Notes: a model not told the origin generated them from the letters alone. Shown: positions 1 to 9,075, numbered from the stretch's first letter. The stretch is DNA of 64,000 bases from Hyphomicrobium sp. (GCA_025351425.1 JANXVY010000050.1:1-64000); one strand, 5' to 3'. Numbers and translations: made by a program.

Positions 1-581
1 TTTTAGGCCTACCCGTAGCTTTTAACACTCGCGGACACAGGAACTGCCCCCGTGCGGGTACGTCCACGCGAAGCGTGGCTCCGCCACGGCGAGCCTCGAG
101 GTCGTCCCATGCGTTATGGGCACCCTCGACTTGCATCCTGCTGCCACCGATTAGAACGCCTTCCGGATCAGCGCCCCCCGTTGCGACAGGACATGGCCAA
201 GATAAGCGACGCATCTGCGGGCGGGAATAAGTTTCTGAAAATTTGTTTCGAGCGACCCGCTCGCAACCCTCAGGGGCGAAATTTGCAAAGCCGCGTCGAC
301 GATCTCTCTTGCGCCGTGACCCGGCGCAACGTGCCCCATGACGTTTTGATGTGCCAGCGCTCCCTGGGTGCCTCTCCCCGGCCAGCCTAATCCGATATTC
401 ACTTTCTCTGGTCGAGGCGCCAATCGAGCTTGCGCCGATGCGAGCCCGCGCGGAGACGAGACGGACCGCGCACCGGCCATGGTGAGGTGCGCGGCGCATC
501 GGTCCGGCTGTTGGGTGCAAACGGCCCGTTGATCGTTGCGTTGACCGATCAATCGAGACTGCGGCTGCTGTGGCCAAGCAA
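1..581. other. Left-edge region without a supported gene
   Basis: Open frames on both strands here are rich in Arg, Pro and Gly, lack recognisable motifs and mutually overlap, so I do not call them. Short hairpins are visible around 60-85, including an inverted CCACGC/GCGTGG pair. A structured RNA is possible but I could not match one. Confidence 0.4.
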
Positions 582-610
582 AAAGGCCCCGACCTGGGGT
601 CCGGGCCTTT
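582..610 (-). terminator. Rho-independent terminator of the IalB-family gene
   Basis: Inverted repeat AAAGGCCC (582-589) / GGGCCTTT (603-610). Read on the minus strand the stem is followed by TTTTTG, so it should terminate the minus-strand gene that stops at 739. The 106-bp palindromic repeat lies between that stop codon and this terminator. Confidence 0.7.
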
Positions 611-624
611 CGCATTTCGTCACG

Positions 625-730
625 CTAGAGCAAATTCCGATCCTACGGAATCGGAATTTTGTTCTAGGTTATTGATTTTGCATCATTTTCTGCGACGAAC
701 CGGTATCCACTTCGTCGGAAAATGCTCTAG
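625..730. repeat. 106-bp bipartite palindromic repeat, copy A
   Basis: Bounded by CTAGAG and CTCTAG. It is made of two imperfect palindromes: one around ATTCCGAT/AATCGGAAT and one around CGACGAA/TTCGTCG with the CCGGTATCC core between. It is almost identical to the reverse complement of 6665-6770. The CCGGT-centred half resembles intergenic palindromes known across Rhizobiales genomes. It starts 8 bases after the IalB gene's stop codon, inside the 3' untranslated part of the transcript. Confidence 0.85.
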
Positions 731-738
731 ATGCACGC

Positions 739-1626
739 TTACTTCTTCTTTTCGGGGGCTGCCGCCGTGGGCGCTGCGGCTGCGGCAGCGGGAGCTGCGG
801 CGCCACCGGGGGCCGGCGGCAGCAGTTTCATCTGCTCTTCCTTGTACTTGTTCATGCGCTCGATCTGCATTTCGCGGATGCGGCCCATCAGTTCGCCACG
901 CGCCTTGGCGTATTCTTCGTTGTTGACGGGCTTGCCGGTCAGGGCTTCGTTGAAGCCATCGAGCGGGATCGGGAAGGGCACGGGCTGAACGGCCGCGTTC
1001 AGCGCGAGCACCATGATGCCGCCGCCGGTCTTCATCGATTCGATCATTTCGGGGGTGGCTTCGATTTCAGCGGTGCAGCCGCCGGGGTGGCAGAGCGAGA
1101 ACTTGAGATCGAACGGCTTAAGCAGTTTGTCGTCGAACGTCTCGTTCTTGGCGGCCTTCGCCCAGATTTCCTTGCTGTACACGGCAGCGCGCAGGCCGGG
1201 CGGGATCGCCATGCCGAGCGGGACCATGATCATGAACTGCTTCTTGTCGTTGCCTTCGATCTCGCGAAGGGCCGCCGATACGATCACCATACCGTTTTCG
1301 CCGTTGAGGCGCTCATGGTGGGTGAGGCAGATGTTCTTCTTGTTGACGGTTTCCTTGCCGTCCTTATCCTTCGTCTTCTGCTCCAGCTGTTCGCACAGCT
1401 TGACCCAGGCACTCTGGGGCTTGGCATCGGCGGCAGGGGCGCCAGCGGCAGGGGCGCCAGCGGCCGGAGCGGCGGCAGCGGGAGCCGCCGCAGCGGGAGC
1501 AGCGGCGGGGGTTGCTGGCTTGGCGGCGGGCGCCGCAGGCTTCTTTTCTTGTGCCATGGCCGAGGCCGAGACGCCCACGGCTAAAATCGCAGCCAGAATG
1601 GCCCGTGGCATAACAGCGTGTGTCAT
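739..1626 (-). CDS. Invasion-associated locus B (IalB) family secreted protein
   Basis: 295 residues. An N-terminal signal peptide ends near SAMAQ (about residues 1-25), so export to the periplasm is expected. Ala/Pro low-complexity linkers flank a central domain (about 75-215) with the IalB hallmarks: a W-x-K-x-C start, an R-x-x-x-P-L-G-like segment (MVPLGMAIPPGLR) and a C-H-P-G-G-C disulfide pair. IalB is named for Bartonella invasion but is widespread in free-living alphaproteobacteria, where its role is unknown. The gene stands alone, followed by a 106-bp repeat and a terminator. The Ala/Pro tracts at both ends suggest envelope spanning or disorder. Family assignment is by motif reading. 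Confidence 0.8.
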   Translation of the reverse strand: MTHAVMPRAILAAILAVGVSASAMAQEKKPAAPAAKPATPAAAPAAAAPAAAAPAAGAPAAGAPAADAKPQSAWVKLCEQLEQKTKDKDGKETVNKKNICLTHHERLNGENGMVIVSAALREIEGNDKKQFMIMVPLGMAIPPGLRAAVYSKEIWAKAAKNETFDDKLLKPFDLKFSLCHPGGCTAEIEATPEMIESMKTGGGIMVLALNAAVQPVPFPIPLDGFNEALTGKPVNNEEYAKARGELMGRIREMQIERMNKYKEEQMKLLPPAPGGAAAPAAAAAAPTAAAPEKKK

Positions 1627-2105
1627 GAATCAGTCTACCTTTGCGTTACGAGCCCTGGTCCCCGCGTCCGGCGGAAACCATGCCCAGCCCCTCTTCGAAA
1701 TCGGTCAAATGCGCAATTTAGTGGCGCAACTCTGCGGCAACCCCGGTCCCTCCGGATGGAAAAGACCGTCGTTGGCAGGATCGCGATGCGCTTTAGCTGG
1801 TGGCGATGACTGCTGGTCGCCGCCCGCCGCTCAGCCATCTGTTTTCGCGGCCCCAGCAAGTGCCAGCCGCCGCGTTAACGACGATCGCTGGGGCCGGACT
1901 AAGGCTGCGAATAAGGCATTCCCGTGACCGTTTTGTTGGGCGGTCCAAGGGGCGCCCAGGTTCTCGTGTTGATCGTTGCAAACGCGCCACGCGACATCTG
2001 CTATCGATGGCGAAAGCCGGTCGCGTGCGCTTTGCGTTGCCGGCTGCAATGGGTTCACCATAAGACTTATGAGGCGAAATGGCGCGAGACCGATCGAGAG
2101 CGACG
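1627..2105. other. Divergent intergenic region between the IalB-family gene and the solute-binding protein gene
   Basis: About 480 bases between two divergently transcribed genes. Competing short frames show no recognisable protein. Promoters for both flanking genes must lie here, but I see no clear -35/-10 pair. Confidence 0.4.
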
Positions 2106-3917
2106 ATGGGGCAGGCATTCAGGCTCAACGTACTGCGGGCGGCGTTCGCATGCTGGGCGTTGTGCGTTGCTGGCAGCGGCGGCGTTGCGGGCGAGCCTCA
2201 GCATGCCATCGCCAGGCACGGACAGCCCAAGCACGCGGCGGGATTTGCGCACTACGAAGCCGCGAACCCGGACGCCCCCAAGGGCGGGCGGCTGGTGCAG
2301 GGCATCCTCGGCTCCTTCGATAGCACGAACCCCTTCATCATCAACGGCGGGCCTGCCGACGGCGTGATCGCAACCGGCAACGTCACCGAAAGCTTGATGT
2401 CGCGCAGTCTGGACGAGCCGTTCACGCTGTATGGGCTGCTGGCCGAGAGCCTGGAGGTTCCAGCCGACCGCAGCGAGGTGACGTTCACTCTCAATCCATT
2501 GGCTAGATTTTCCGACGGCCACCCGGTGACTGCCGACGACGTGTTGTTTTCACTGAACGTCTTGCGCGACAAGGGGCGGCCCAACCATCGGTTCTACTAC
2601 AAGAAGGTAGGGAAGGCCGAGCGGCTCGGCGAGCGGAAAGTGCGTTTCGTGTTCGAAAGCGGGAGCGGCACGGAGCTGCCGTTGATCCTGGGACTGATGC
2701 CGATCCTGCCCGCCCATCTGCTCAAGGCCGATACGTTCGAGCAGACCAGCCTCGAGCCGTTCGTGGGCTCGGGTCCCTATAAGATGACGCATATCGATGC
2801 GGGGCGCGCGGTCACTTACACGCGCGATCCCAACTACTGGGGCCGCGACCTTCCCGTCGTGCGGGGGCGCTACAATTTCGACGAACTGAGGTTTGAATAT
2901 TTCCGCGACGATACGGCGATGTTTGAAACCTTCAAATCGGGGGGGCTCGATGTCCGCCTCGAAGACGATCCGGTCAAGTGGTTCCAGGGCTACGATTTTC
3001 CGGCCGCCAAGGACGGGCGGATTGTCAAAGCCGAGCTGGAAACGCAGCAGCCGGCCGCTATGGGCGGCTTCGTCTTCAACACACGCCGGCCGATGTTTGC
3101 CGACCCCCAGGTGCGGCACGCGCTGGTGCAGATGTTCGATTTCGAGTTTGCCAACAAGACGCTGTTCAACGGGCTTTACAAGCGGACGCAGAGCTTCTTC
3201 GAGCGCTCCATGCTGTCGTCGTTTGGACGGCCAGCGGACGGCGAGGAACGGCGGCTGCTCGCGCCGTTTGCGGGCAGCGTCAGTCGCGAGGTGATGGACG
3301 GGACGGCCATCCTGCCTCAGACAGATGGATCGGGCCGCAACCGGGAAAATCTCGGCAAGGCGTTGGAAATATTAAAGGCGGCCGGCTATCAAACGGTCAA
3401 CGGCAAGCTCGTCGAGACGAAGAGCGGCCGTCCGCTGACGTTCGAGGTCCTCGTCAGTACGGCTGGCCAGCAGAGGGTGTTGCTGGGCTTCAAGGCCGAT
3501 CTCGAGCGCATCGGCATCGCGACCACCATCCGCCAGGTGGACAGTGCGCAGTTTCAAGCCCGGTTGCGGACATACGACTTCGACATGGTCCAGTACACGT
3601 GGAACGCTGCGTCGCTGTCGCCGGGCAACGAGCAGACGTTTAGGTGGTCGGAGAAGGCGGACGGCAGTTATAATTATGCGGGCGTCGACAGCCCCGCCGC
3701 AAATGCAATGATCAAAGCCATGGTGGAGGCCGTCGAGCCGGCGGCGTTCGTTTCGGCGGTGCGCGCGCTGGACCGGGTCTTGCGATCAGGCGATTACGTC
3801 ATCGCGCTGTATCATGTGCCACGCGACTGGGTCGCGCACGCGGCGCGCATTCATATTCCTACGCCCGAGCCCATGACGGGACTTTCAGTTGATACTTGGT
3901 GGTCTGTAAACAAATGA
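2106..3917 (+). CDS. Family 5 extracellular solute-binding protein (YejA-like)
   Basis: About 603 residues from ATG 2106; an in-frame start at 2079 would add nine residues. The signal peptide is hydrophobic (RAAFACWALCVAG) with likely cleavage near GVAGEP. The body matches periplasmic binding proteins of oligopeptide/nickel ABC importers: A-P-K-G-G near the N-terminus, F-x-L-x-x-x-A-x-F-S-D-G-x-P-V-T-A-D-D-V and a G-S-G-P-Y-K motif. Length and the ANPDAPKGG segment fit the YejA branch. No permease or ATPase genes follow, which is unusual for this family. Its stop overlaps the start of the acyl-CoA ligase (ATGA), implying coupled translation. The ligand is unknown. Confidence 0.88.
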   Translation: MGQAFRLNVLRAAFACWALCVAGSGGVAGEPQHAIARHGQPKHAAGFAHYEAANPDAPKGGRLVQGILGSFDSTNPFIINGGPADGVIATGNVTESLMSRSLDEPFTLYGLLAESLEVPADRSEVTFTLNPLARFSDGHPVTADDVLFSLNVLRDKGRPNHRFYYKKVGKAERLGERKVRFVFESGSGTELPLILGLMPILPAHLLKADTFEQTSLEPFVGSGPYKMTHIDAGRAVTYTRDPNYWGRDLPVVRGRYNFDELRFEYFRDDTAMFETFKSGGLDVRLEDDPVKWFQGYDFPAAKDGRIVKAELETQQPAAMGGFVFNTRRPMFADPQVRHALVQMFDFEFANKTLFNGLYKRTQSFFERSMLSSFGRPADGEERRLLAPFAGSVSREVMDGTAILPQTDGSGRNRENLGKALEILKAAGYQTVNGKLVETKSGRPLTFEVLVSTAGQQRVLLGFKADLERIGIATTIRQVDSAQFQARLRTYDFDMVQYTWNAASLSPGNEQTFRWSEKADGSYNYAGVDSPAANAMIKAMVEAVEPAAFVSAVRALDRVLRSGDYVIALYHVPRDWVAHAARIHIPTPEPMTGLSVDTWWSVNK

Positions 3918-5488
3918 CGGCAACAACGCTTCTCGAACCGCAGAAATTCCGCAAGGTCCATCCCGGGCAGACCTTCAATATGGCGGCCTATGCGATCTCG
4001 CGTGCCGCGCTCACCCATCCCGACAAGGAGGCGCTGGTCGTCGTCGCCGATGCGGCGCATGCGCGGCCGGTCGAGATCTGGACCTATGCGAGGCTCGAAC
4101 GCGCCGTGCTGGCGGTCGCGGCTGGATTGCGCGAATACGGATTCGAGCGGGGATCGCGCATCATCATCCGCCTGGACAACACGAGCGCCTATCCGATCGC
4201 GTTTTTCGGTGCGATCGCAGCCGGGTACGTACCGGTCGCAACGTCGGCTGCGCTGTTGCCGGCCGAAGTTGCGTTTCTGCTGGCCGACAGCGGCGCGGCG
4301 GCGATCATCTCGGCGCCCGAACTCGCCCTCGATGTGGTTCCCGAAGGCGTGCAGCAGATGACTGCGGGGGATGTTGCGCGGTGGATCAGGGCCGCGCCTT
4401 CATCGACCTACGCCTTCACGCTTGCCGGCGATCCCGCCTTCCTCATCTATACGTCGGGCACAACGGCGCAGCCGAAGGGCGTGCTGCACGCCCAGCGTTC
4501 GATCCTCGGCCGGCGGCCGATGGTTGCGGGCTGGTCTGGACTGACCGGGGACGACCGGGTGGCGCATGCTGGCGCGTTCAATTGGACCTTTACGCTCGGC
4601 ACCGGCCTGACCGACCCGTGGGCGAATGCGGCGACCGCGATCGTTTATACGGGGCCTAAAGACCCCGCATTCTGGCCGGGGCTGATCGCCAAGACGCAAG
4701 CGACGATCTTTGCCGCCGTGCCGACGGTGTTCCGTCAGGTTCTCAAGTACGGTGCGCCCACGCGCGAAAACCTGGGCGTGTTGCGCCACGGGCTGATCGC
4801 GGGTGAAGCTCCGCCCGCCGACCTGTTCGACGCCTGGCGCGAGGCCACGGGCCGCGAGCTTTACGAAGCGCTGGGGCAGAGCGAGATATCGACCTATGTC
4901 TCGACGAGCCCCAGCGTGCCGCGAAAGGCTGGTGCGATCGGCAAGCCGCAGGCTGGGCGCCGGATCGCCATTCTGCCCGTCGAAAGTGGAGATGAGCCGC
5001 TGGGGCCTAACGAGGAGGGCCTGCTCGCCGTGCACCGCTCCGATCCGGGCTTGATGCTGGGCTATTGGAACCGGCCCGAGGAGGACGCAGCGGTAACGCG
5101 CGGGGAGTGGTTCGTGGGCGGCGATCTCGCCATGATGGATGATGAGGGCTACGTCTGGCATCGCGGGCGGGGCGACGACGTGATGAAGGTGCTCGGCTAC
5201 CGGGTCTCGCCGCAGGAAGTGGAGGCGGCGCTGGCGCGTCATCCCGACATTGCGGAAGTCGCGTGCACTGCGGTGCGCGTGCGGGCCGACGTGACGGTGG
5301 TGGGCGCATTTATCGTGCCTCGCGAGGGGACGGCGCCGGATGCGACCGAAATTCTGGCGTTCGCCGCAACAAAGCTTGCCGACTACAAGCGGCCGCGCCA
5401 GATCGTGTTCGTCTCGTCCCTGCCACGCACGGCGAACGGCAAGATCAAGCGCAGCGCGCTGGTGGGTAAACCGGACCCGGCCGGTTGA
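3914..5488 (+). CDS. AMP-dependent acyl-CoA synthetase/ligase (aryl/alicyclic acid-CoA ligase-like)
   Basis: 524 residues from ATG 3914, chosen because it overlaps the previous stop as ATGA. ANL-superfamily adenylating enzyme: it would convert a carboxylic acid, ATP and CoA to acyl-CoA and AMP. The P-loop-like core Y-T-S-G-T-T-A-Q-P-K-G lies near residue 180, the Y-E-A-L-G-Q-S-E motif near 325, the G-D-L/hinge region with R-G-R-G-D-D near 420, and the C-terminal catalytic lysine segment R-T-A-N-G-K-I-K near 510. The layout resembles benzoate- or cyclohexanecarboxylate-CoA ligases. Coupling to a binding protein suggests an imported carboxylic acid as substrate, which is inference. Confidence 0.87.
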   Translation: MTATTLLEPQKFRKVHPGQTFNMAAYAISRAALTHPDKEALVVVADAAHARPVEIWTYARLERAVLAVAAGLREYGFERGSRIIIRLDNTSAYPIAFFGAIAAGYVPVATSAALLPAEVAFLLADSGAAAIISAPELALDVVPEGVQQMTAGDVARWIRAAPSSTYAFTLAGDPAFLIYTSGTTAQPKGVLHAQRSILGRRPMVAGWSGLTGDDRVAHAGAFNWTFTLGTGLTDPWANAATAIVYTGPKDPAFWPGLIAKTQATIFAAVPTVFRQVLKYGAPTRENLGVLRHGLIAGEAPPADLFDAWREATGRELYEALGQSEISTYVSTSPSVPRKAGAIGKPQAGRRIAILPVESGDEPLGPNEEGLLAVHRSDPGLMLGYWNRPEEDAAVTRGEWFVGGDLAMMDDEGYVWHRGRGDDVMKVLGYRVSPQEVEAALARHPDIAEVACTAVRVRADVTVVGAFIVPREGTAPDATEILAFAATKLADYKRPRQIVFVSSLPRTANGKIKRSALVGKPDPAG

Positions 5489-5729
5489 GACGAGGATCAG
5501 GACTGTGGCCGGGGCTGCTCAGGGCTGGAACTGCGAGGCGTGGCAGGGCGTTGGGCTTTGCGTGCATCAGCGTTTGCAAAGCCTCCGCTGGCTGGCGTTG
5601 ATATGCGTTGCGCTGCCGCTCAAGCCAGATTGACGTTTATCAAAGTCACATAAAAATCAATCAATTGGCAATGCGTTGGTGGTAGGCTTAATCGCTTGAG
5701 AGCGGAACGTCGTTGGTTGAGTTGTGCCG

Positions 5730-6668
5730 ATGGGTTGGTTCGAAAGCTTATGGACGGCAGTGGCGGTCATGGTTGGCGGCTACGTAGTGCTGGCCGCTCT
5801 CGTCACCTTGCTGCAGCGCAACTTGATCTATAAGCCCGACCCGCGCCGCACCACGCCCCAGGACTCCGGTCACGCCGACGTGGACGTGTGGCACGTTCCG
5901 GTCGCTCACGCCCAGGATCACGCACCCGTTCAACGCAAGCGCATCTGGGCGTCGGCCACCAACGGCGACGAGCTGGTTGCGTGGTATGCGAAGCCCATGC
6001 CCGGGCGGCCGACGATCCTCTATTTTCACGGCAATGCGGGATATATCGAACTCAGAAGCCTGCGGCTTGCGGAGCTGCAGGCGCGTGGGTTCGGCGTGGT
6101 GATGCCGAGTTATCGCGGCTATGGCGGGTCGAGCGGGCGCCCGTCGGAAGCTGTCAATGTCGCCGATGCGGTGACGGTCTACGATTTGCTGCAGGCGCGC
6201 GGGACCTCGGTCAGCGATATCGTGCTGTTTGGCGAAAGTCTGGGCACCGGGGTTGCGACGCAGCTGGCCGGGGTCCGGCGGGCGGCTGGGCTCGTGCTCG
6301 ACAGCCCGTATACGTCGATGGCCGACCTTGCTGCGCGCGACTACCCTTGGCTGCCGGTGCGCCAGCTGTTGTGGGACCACTACGAAACGATCCATCACAT
6401 CAAGCGCGTGACTGCCCCATTGCTGGTGATCCATGGCGAAGCCGACCAGCTCGTACCCGTCGAGATGGGACATGCGGTCGGCCGGGCCGCTGCTGGTCAT
6501 GCGACCGTGCTCACGTATCCAGATGCCGCGCACCTCGACCATTTGGGGCACGGATCGTTCGACGATGTCGAGCGCTGGATCATGCGTTTGCGACGGCGCG
6601 CACCAACGGCTGCCTATGAAAAAAGCCCGAGGCGCGCCCCGGGCTTGATCAAACCGATTATTGGCTAG
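5730..6668 (+). CDS. Alpha/beta hydrolase
   Basis: About 312 residues from ATG 5730 (GTG 5724 is an alternative). One N-terminal membrane segment (VAVMVGGYVVLAALVTLL) should anchor it. The hydrolase fold shows the oxyanion segment Y-F-H-G-N-A-G, the nucleophile elbow G-E-S-L-G, the acid segment E-A-D-Q-L-V-P and a His in A-A-H-L-D-H, as in Bem46/YfhR-type serine hydrolases. The last ~17 codons run through the stem of the rpsU terminator and the TAG stop lies in the CTAGAG border of the 106-bp repeat, so the C-terminal tail looks secondarily acquired. Substrate unknown. Confidence 0.85.
   Translation: MGWFESLWTAVAVMVGGYVVLAALVTLLQRNLIYKPDPRRTTPQDSGHADVDVWHVPVAHAQDHAPVQRKRIWASATNGDELVAWYAKPMPGRPTILYFHGNAGYIELRSLRLAELQARGFGVVMPSYRGYGGSSGRPSEAVNVADAVTVYDLLQARGTSVSDIVLFGESLGTGVATQLAGVRRAAGLVLDSPYTSMADLAARDYPWLPVRQLLWDHYETIHHIKRVTAPLLVIHGEADQLVPVEMGHAVGRAAAGHATVLTYPDAAHLDHLGHGSFDDVERWIMRLRRRAPTAAYEKSPRRAPGLIKPIIG
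6619..6646 (-). terminator. Rho-independent terminator of rpsU, inside the 3' end of the hydrolase gene
   Basis: AAGCCCG (6623-6629) pairs with CGGGCTT (6640-6646). On the minus strand the stem is followed by TTTTTT (complement of 6619-6624), fitting termination of the rpsU transcript. The same bases encode residues near the C-terminus of the convergent hydrolase. Confidence 0.75.
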
Positions 6669-6770
6669 AGCATTTTCCGACGAAGTGGATACCGGTTCGT
6701 CGAAGAAAATGCGACAAAAGCAACAACCTAGAGCAAAATTCCGATTCCGTAGGATCGGAATTTGCTCTAG
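6665..6770. repeat. 106-bp bipartite palindromic repeat, copy B
   Basis: Inverted copy of 625-730 with a handful of mismatches, mostly in the short spacer between the two palindromes. It begins with CTAGAG, whose TAG is the stop codon of the upstream hydrolase, and ends two bases before the rpsU stop codon. As with copy A, it lies between a minus-strand stop codon and that gene's terminator. Confidence 0.85.
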
Positions 6771-6772
6771 GT

Positions 6773-7159
6773 TTAGCGGCCGCCAAAACCGCCGCCGCCG
6801 CCAAAACCACCGCCGCCACCGCCAGCACCACCGCCGAAGCCGCCGCCACCAGCGCCGCCCGCGCCACCACCACCGGGGCCGCCGCGACCGGGGCCGCCAG
6901 GGCCGCCCTTGCCGCCAGGACCGCCGGCGCCGCGCACCACGACGGGCTTGCTCGGCAACAGACCTTCACGCTGCATCTTCTTGCGGGCGAGCTTGCGGGC
7001 GCGGCGAACGGCTTCCGCCTTCTCGCGCACCCGCTTTTCCGACGGCTTCTCGAAATAGTTGCGCAACTTCATTTCGCGGAAGATGCCCTCGCGCTGCATT
7101 TTCTTTTTGAGCGCCTTGAGAGCTTGATCGACGTTGTTGTCGCGAACGAGAACCTGCAC
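6773..7159 (-). CDS. rpsU: 30S ribosomal protein bS21 with a long glycine-rich tail
   Basis: 128 residues. Positions 1-66 are a standard bS21: [10 protein letters not shown] start, the K-K-K-M-Q-R-E-G segment and a basic helix ending R-K-L-A-R-K-K. S21 binds near the anti-Shine-Dalgarno end of 16S rRNA in the small subunit. From about residue 77 the protein continues for about 50 residues as Gly-Gly-Pro and then Gly-Gly-Phe/Ala repeats, ending F-G-G-R. Family members are usually 60-100 residues. The purE-purK genes lie upstream on the same strand, a common Rhizobiales order. The tail resembles RNA-binding or condensate-forming RGG/FGG segments; that parallel is inference. Confidence 0.93.
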   Translation of the reverse strand: MQVLVRDNNVDQALKALKKKMQREGIFREMKLRNYFEKPSEKRVREKAEAVRRARKLARKKMQREGLLPSKPVVVRGAGGPGGKGGPGGPGRGGPGGGGAGGAGGGGFGGGAGGGGGGFGGGGGFGGR

Positions 7160-7332
7160 GCGGATGTATCCCTTTATGTCTGACCGGTTCTATCTGACCG
7201 GTTGCTGCTTGTGCAGCGTTAAAACAACAAGCCCGGAACCGCGCAATTCTGCGCGTCCGAGCAATTCAAGCGCCGTGGATAGCAGAGCTTTCGCGGTTTG
7301 TCCAAGGGGAAGCGAAAAAAGTGCCGCACAAC

Positions 7333-8424
7333 TTATGATCCGGCGCCGGGTTTGGGCGTCAGGCGCGTGACATGCCCCATTTTACGGCCCGCCCGCGCCT
7401 CATGCTTGCCGTAGAGATGGACACAGGCGGCGGGCTCGGCGGCGAGTTTGGACCAGGTGTTGGCGTCCTTCCCGATCAGGTTGGTCATGACGGCATCGCT
7501 ATGGCGCGTTGTCGATCCGATCGGCCAGCCGGCGACCGCCCGGATGTGATTCTCGAATTGGCTGACGGGGCAGGCATCGATCGTCCAATGTCCCGAATTG
7601 TGCACGCGCGGGGCCGTCTCGTTCACATACAACACCGTGCGGCCGTTGTAATCGAGCGCGAAGAATTCGACCGCCAGCACGCCGACATAGTCGAGCGCTT
7701 CGGCAAGACCGCGGGTGGTGCGGACGGCCGCGTTGGCGACTTCGGCGCCGAGCCGCGATGGCACGGTCGCGGTATGGAGGATGTGGTCGCGGTGGTCGTT
7801 TTCGCTCACATCGTAGGCGGCAAACGCACCTTCGGCGCTGCGCACGGCGATGACGGAGACTTCACGCTGGAAGGGGACGAACTTCTCCAGGATGCTGGGT
7901 TGGTCTCGCATGGCGGCCCACGCGGCTTTGGCGTCGCCCGCAGTCAGGATCTTGGCCTGGCCCTTGCCGTCGTAGCCAAAGCGCCGCGTCTTGAGGATGG
8001 CCGGTACGCCGATCTGGATGATGCGCTCGTCTAGCTCGGCGAGGCTGTCGACACTGCCGAAATCGGCAGTCATGGCGCCGAGTTCGCGCGCCAGCCGCTT
8101 CTCGCTCAGGCGGTCCTGTGTGCAGGCGAGCGCCTTTGCGCCCGGGCGCACGGGAATACGCTTGGCGAGGAATGCGACCGTGCCGACAGGAATGTTTTCG
8201 AACTCATAGGTCGCCACGCCGACGCTGGCTGCGAAATTGGCCAAAGCCTTTTCATCGTCATAGGGAGCGATGGTCGTGGCGCAGGCGACATCGAGCGCGG
8301 GGCCCGGTTCGTCGGCGTAGATGTGGCACTTGAGGCCGAGGCGTGCGGCTGCGAGCGCGAGCATGCGCCCCAACTGGCCGCTGCCAAGAATGCCGATGGT
8401 CGAGCCGGGGCTTAAGGCGCTCAT
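7333..8424 (-). CDS. purK: 5-(carboxyamino)imidazole ribonucleotide synthase
   Basis: 363 residues, cytoplasmic ATP-grasp enzyme of purine synthesis: AIR + ATP + bicarbonate gives N5-CAIR. An N-terminal G-I-L-G-S-G-Q-L-G-R-M dinucleotide-like loop, K-T-R-R-F-G-Y-D-G-K-G-Q and the metal-binding E-x-N-E-T-A-P-R-x-H-N-S-G-H region (about 270-285) identify PurK. Length is normal. It follows purE with a six-base gap, and PurE uses its product, so the two are co-transcribed. Confidence 0.96.
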   Translation of the reverse strand: MSALSPGSTIGILGSGQLGRMLALAAARLGLKCHIYADEPGPALDVACATTIAPYDDEKALANFAASVGVATYEFENIPVGTVAFLAKRIPVRPGAKALACTQDRLSEKRLARELGAMTADFGSVDSLAELDERIIQIGVPAILKTRRFGYDGKGQAKILTAGDAKAAWAAMRDQPSILEKFVPFQREVSVIAVRSAEGAFAAYDVSENDHRDHILHTATVPSRLGAEVANAAVRTTRGLAEALDYVGVLAVEFFALDYNGRTVLYVNETAPRVHNSGHWTIDACPVSQFENHIRAVAGWPIGSTTRHSDAVMTNLIGKDANTWSKLAAEPAACVHLYGKHEARAGRKMGHVTRLTPKPGAGS

Positions 8425-8430
8425 GTCTGG

Positions 8431-8928
8431 TTATGTCTGATCTTTGGGGTGTTCGGCGACGGCTGCAGTCTGCCGCGCGCGGCGGACTTCCAGGCGGGCT
8501 TCGAGCGTCGCGTCGGAGAGAGCCAGTATGCTGGCGGCGAGCAGGCCTGCGTTAGTCGCACCCGGCTCGCCGATCGCGAGCGTTCCGACAGGAACGCCCG
8601 CCGGCATCTGCACGATCGAGTAGAGGCTGTCCTTGCCCGACAAAGCCTTACTCATCACAGGAACGCCCAGAACGGGCAGCGAGGTGAGGGAGGCGACCAT
8701 GCCCGGCAAGTGAGCGGCGCCACCAGCGCCTGCGATGATGACCTTAAGCCCGCGCGCGCGGGCGGATTTTGCATACGCAAACATCCGGTCGGGGGTGCGA
8801 TGGGCGGAGACAATGCGCGTCTCAAAGGGCACGCCGAGGTCATCGAGCACGGCGGCAGCGCACTTTAACGTCGGCCAGTCCGATTGGCTGCCCATGATAA
8901 TGCCGACGACGGGGTTGGGCGTGGTCAT
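8431..8928 (-). CDS. purE: N5-carboxyaminoimidazole ribonucleotide mutase
   Basis: 165 residues. PurE converts N5-CAIR to CAIR in purine synthesis. The [10 protein letters not shown] signature is at residues 9-18, with S-A-H-R-T-P-D at about 42 and [10 protein letters not shown] at about 70, all class I PurE motifs. First gene of the purE-purK pair. No strong Shine-Dalgarno sequence is visible before the ATG. Confidence 0.97.
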   Translation of the reverse strand: MTTPNPVVGIIMGSQSDWPTLKCAAAVLDDLGVPFETRIVSAHRTPDRMFAYAKSARARGLKVIIAGAGGAAHLPGMVASLTSLPVLGVPVMSKALSGKDSLYSIVQMPAGVPVGTLAIGEPGATNAGLLAASILALSDATLEARLEVRRARQTAAVAEHPKDQT

Positions 8929-9075
8929 GAGGGGGCGACCTTGCGAAAACGGAAAGACGGGCCATTACAGGAGCACACGCGCCAGCGCAAGCTGCGCTTG
9001 GGGGCAAGCGGCAAGCGAACTGTGGGTAGAGCTAATAGGGCTCTCTGGCGGCCGCGCCGCTGCCAAGAAGCGAGG

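Noticed and set aside
1-200. Possible structured RNA (6S-like, SRP or RNase P)
   Set aside because: Short hairpins exist but I could not match conserved motifs such as the RNase P GAGGAAAGTCC or the SRP tetraloop region.
151-615. 154-residue minus-strand frame at the left edge
   Set aside because: No motif, no ribosome-binding site, and it crosses the terminator at 582-610.
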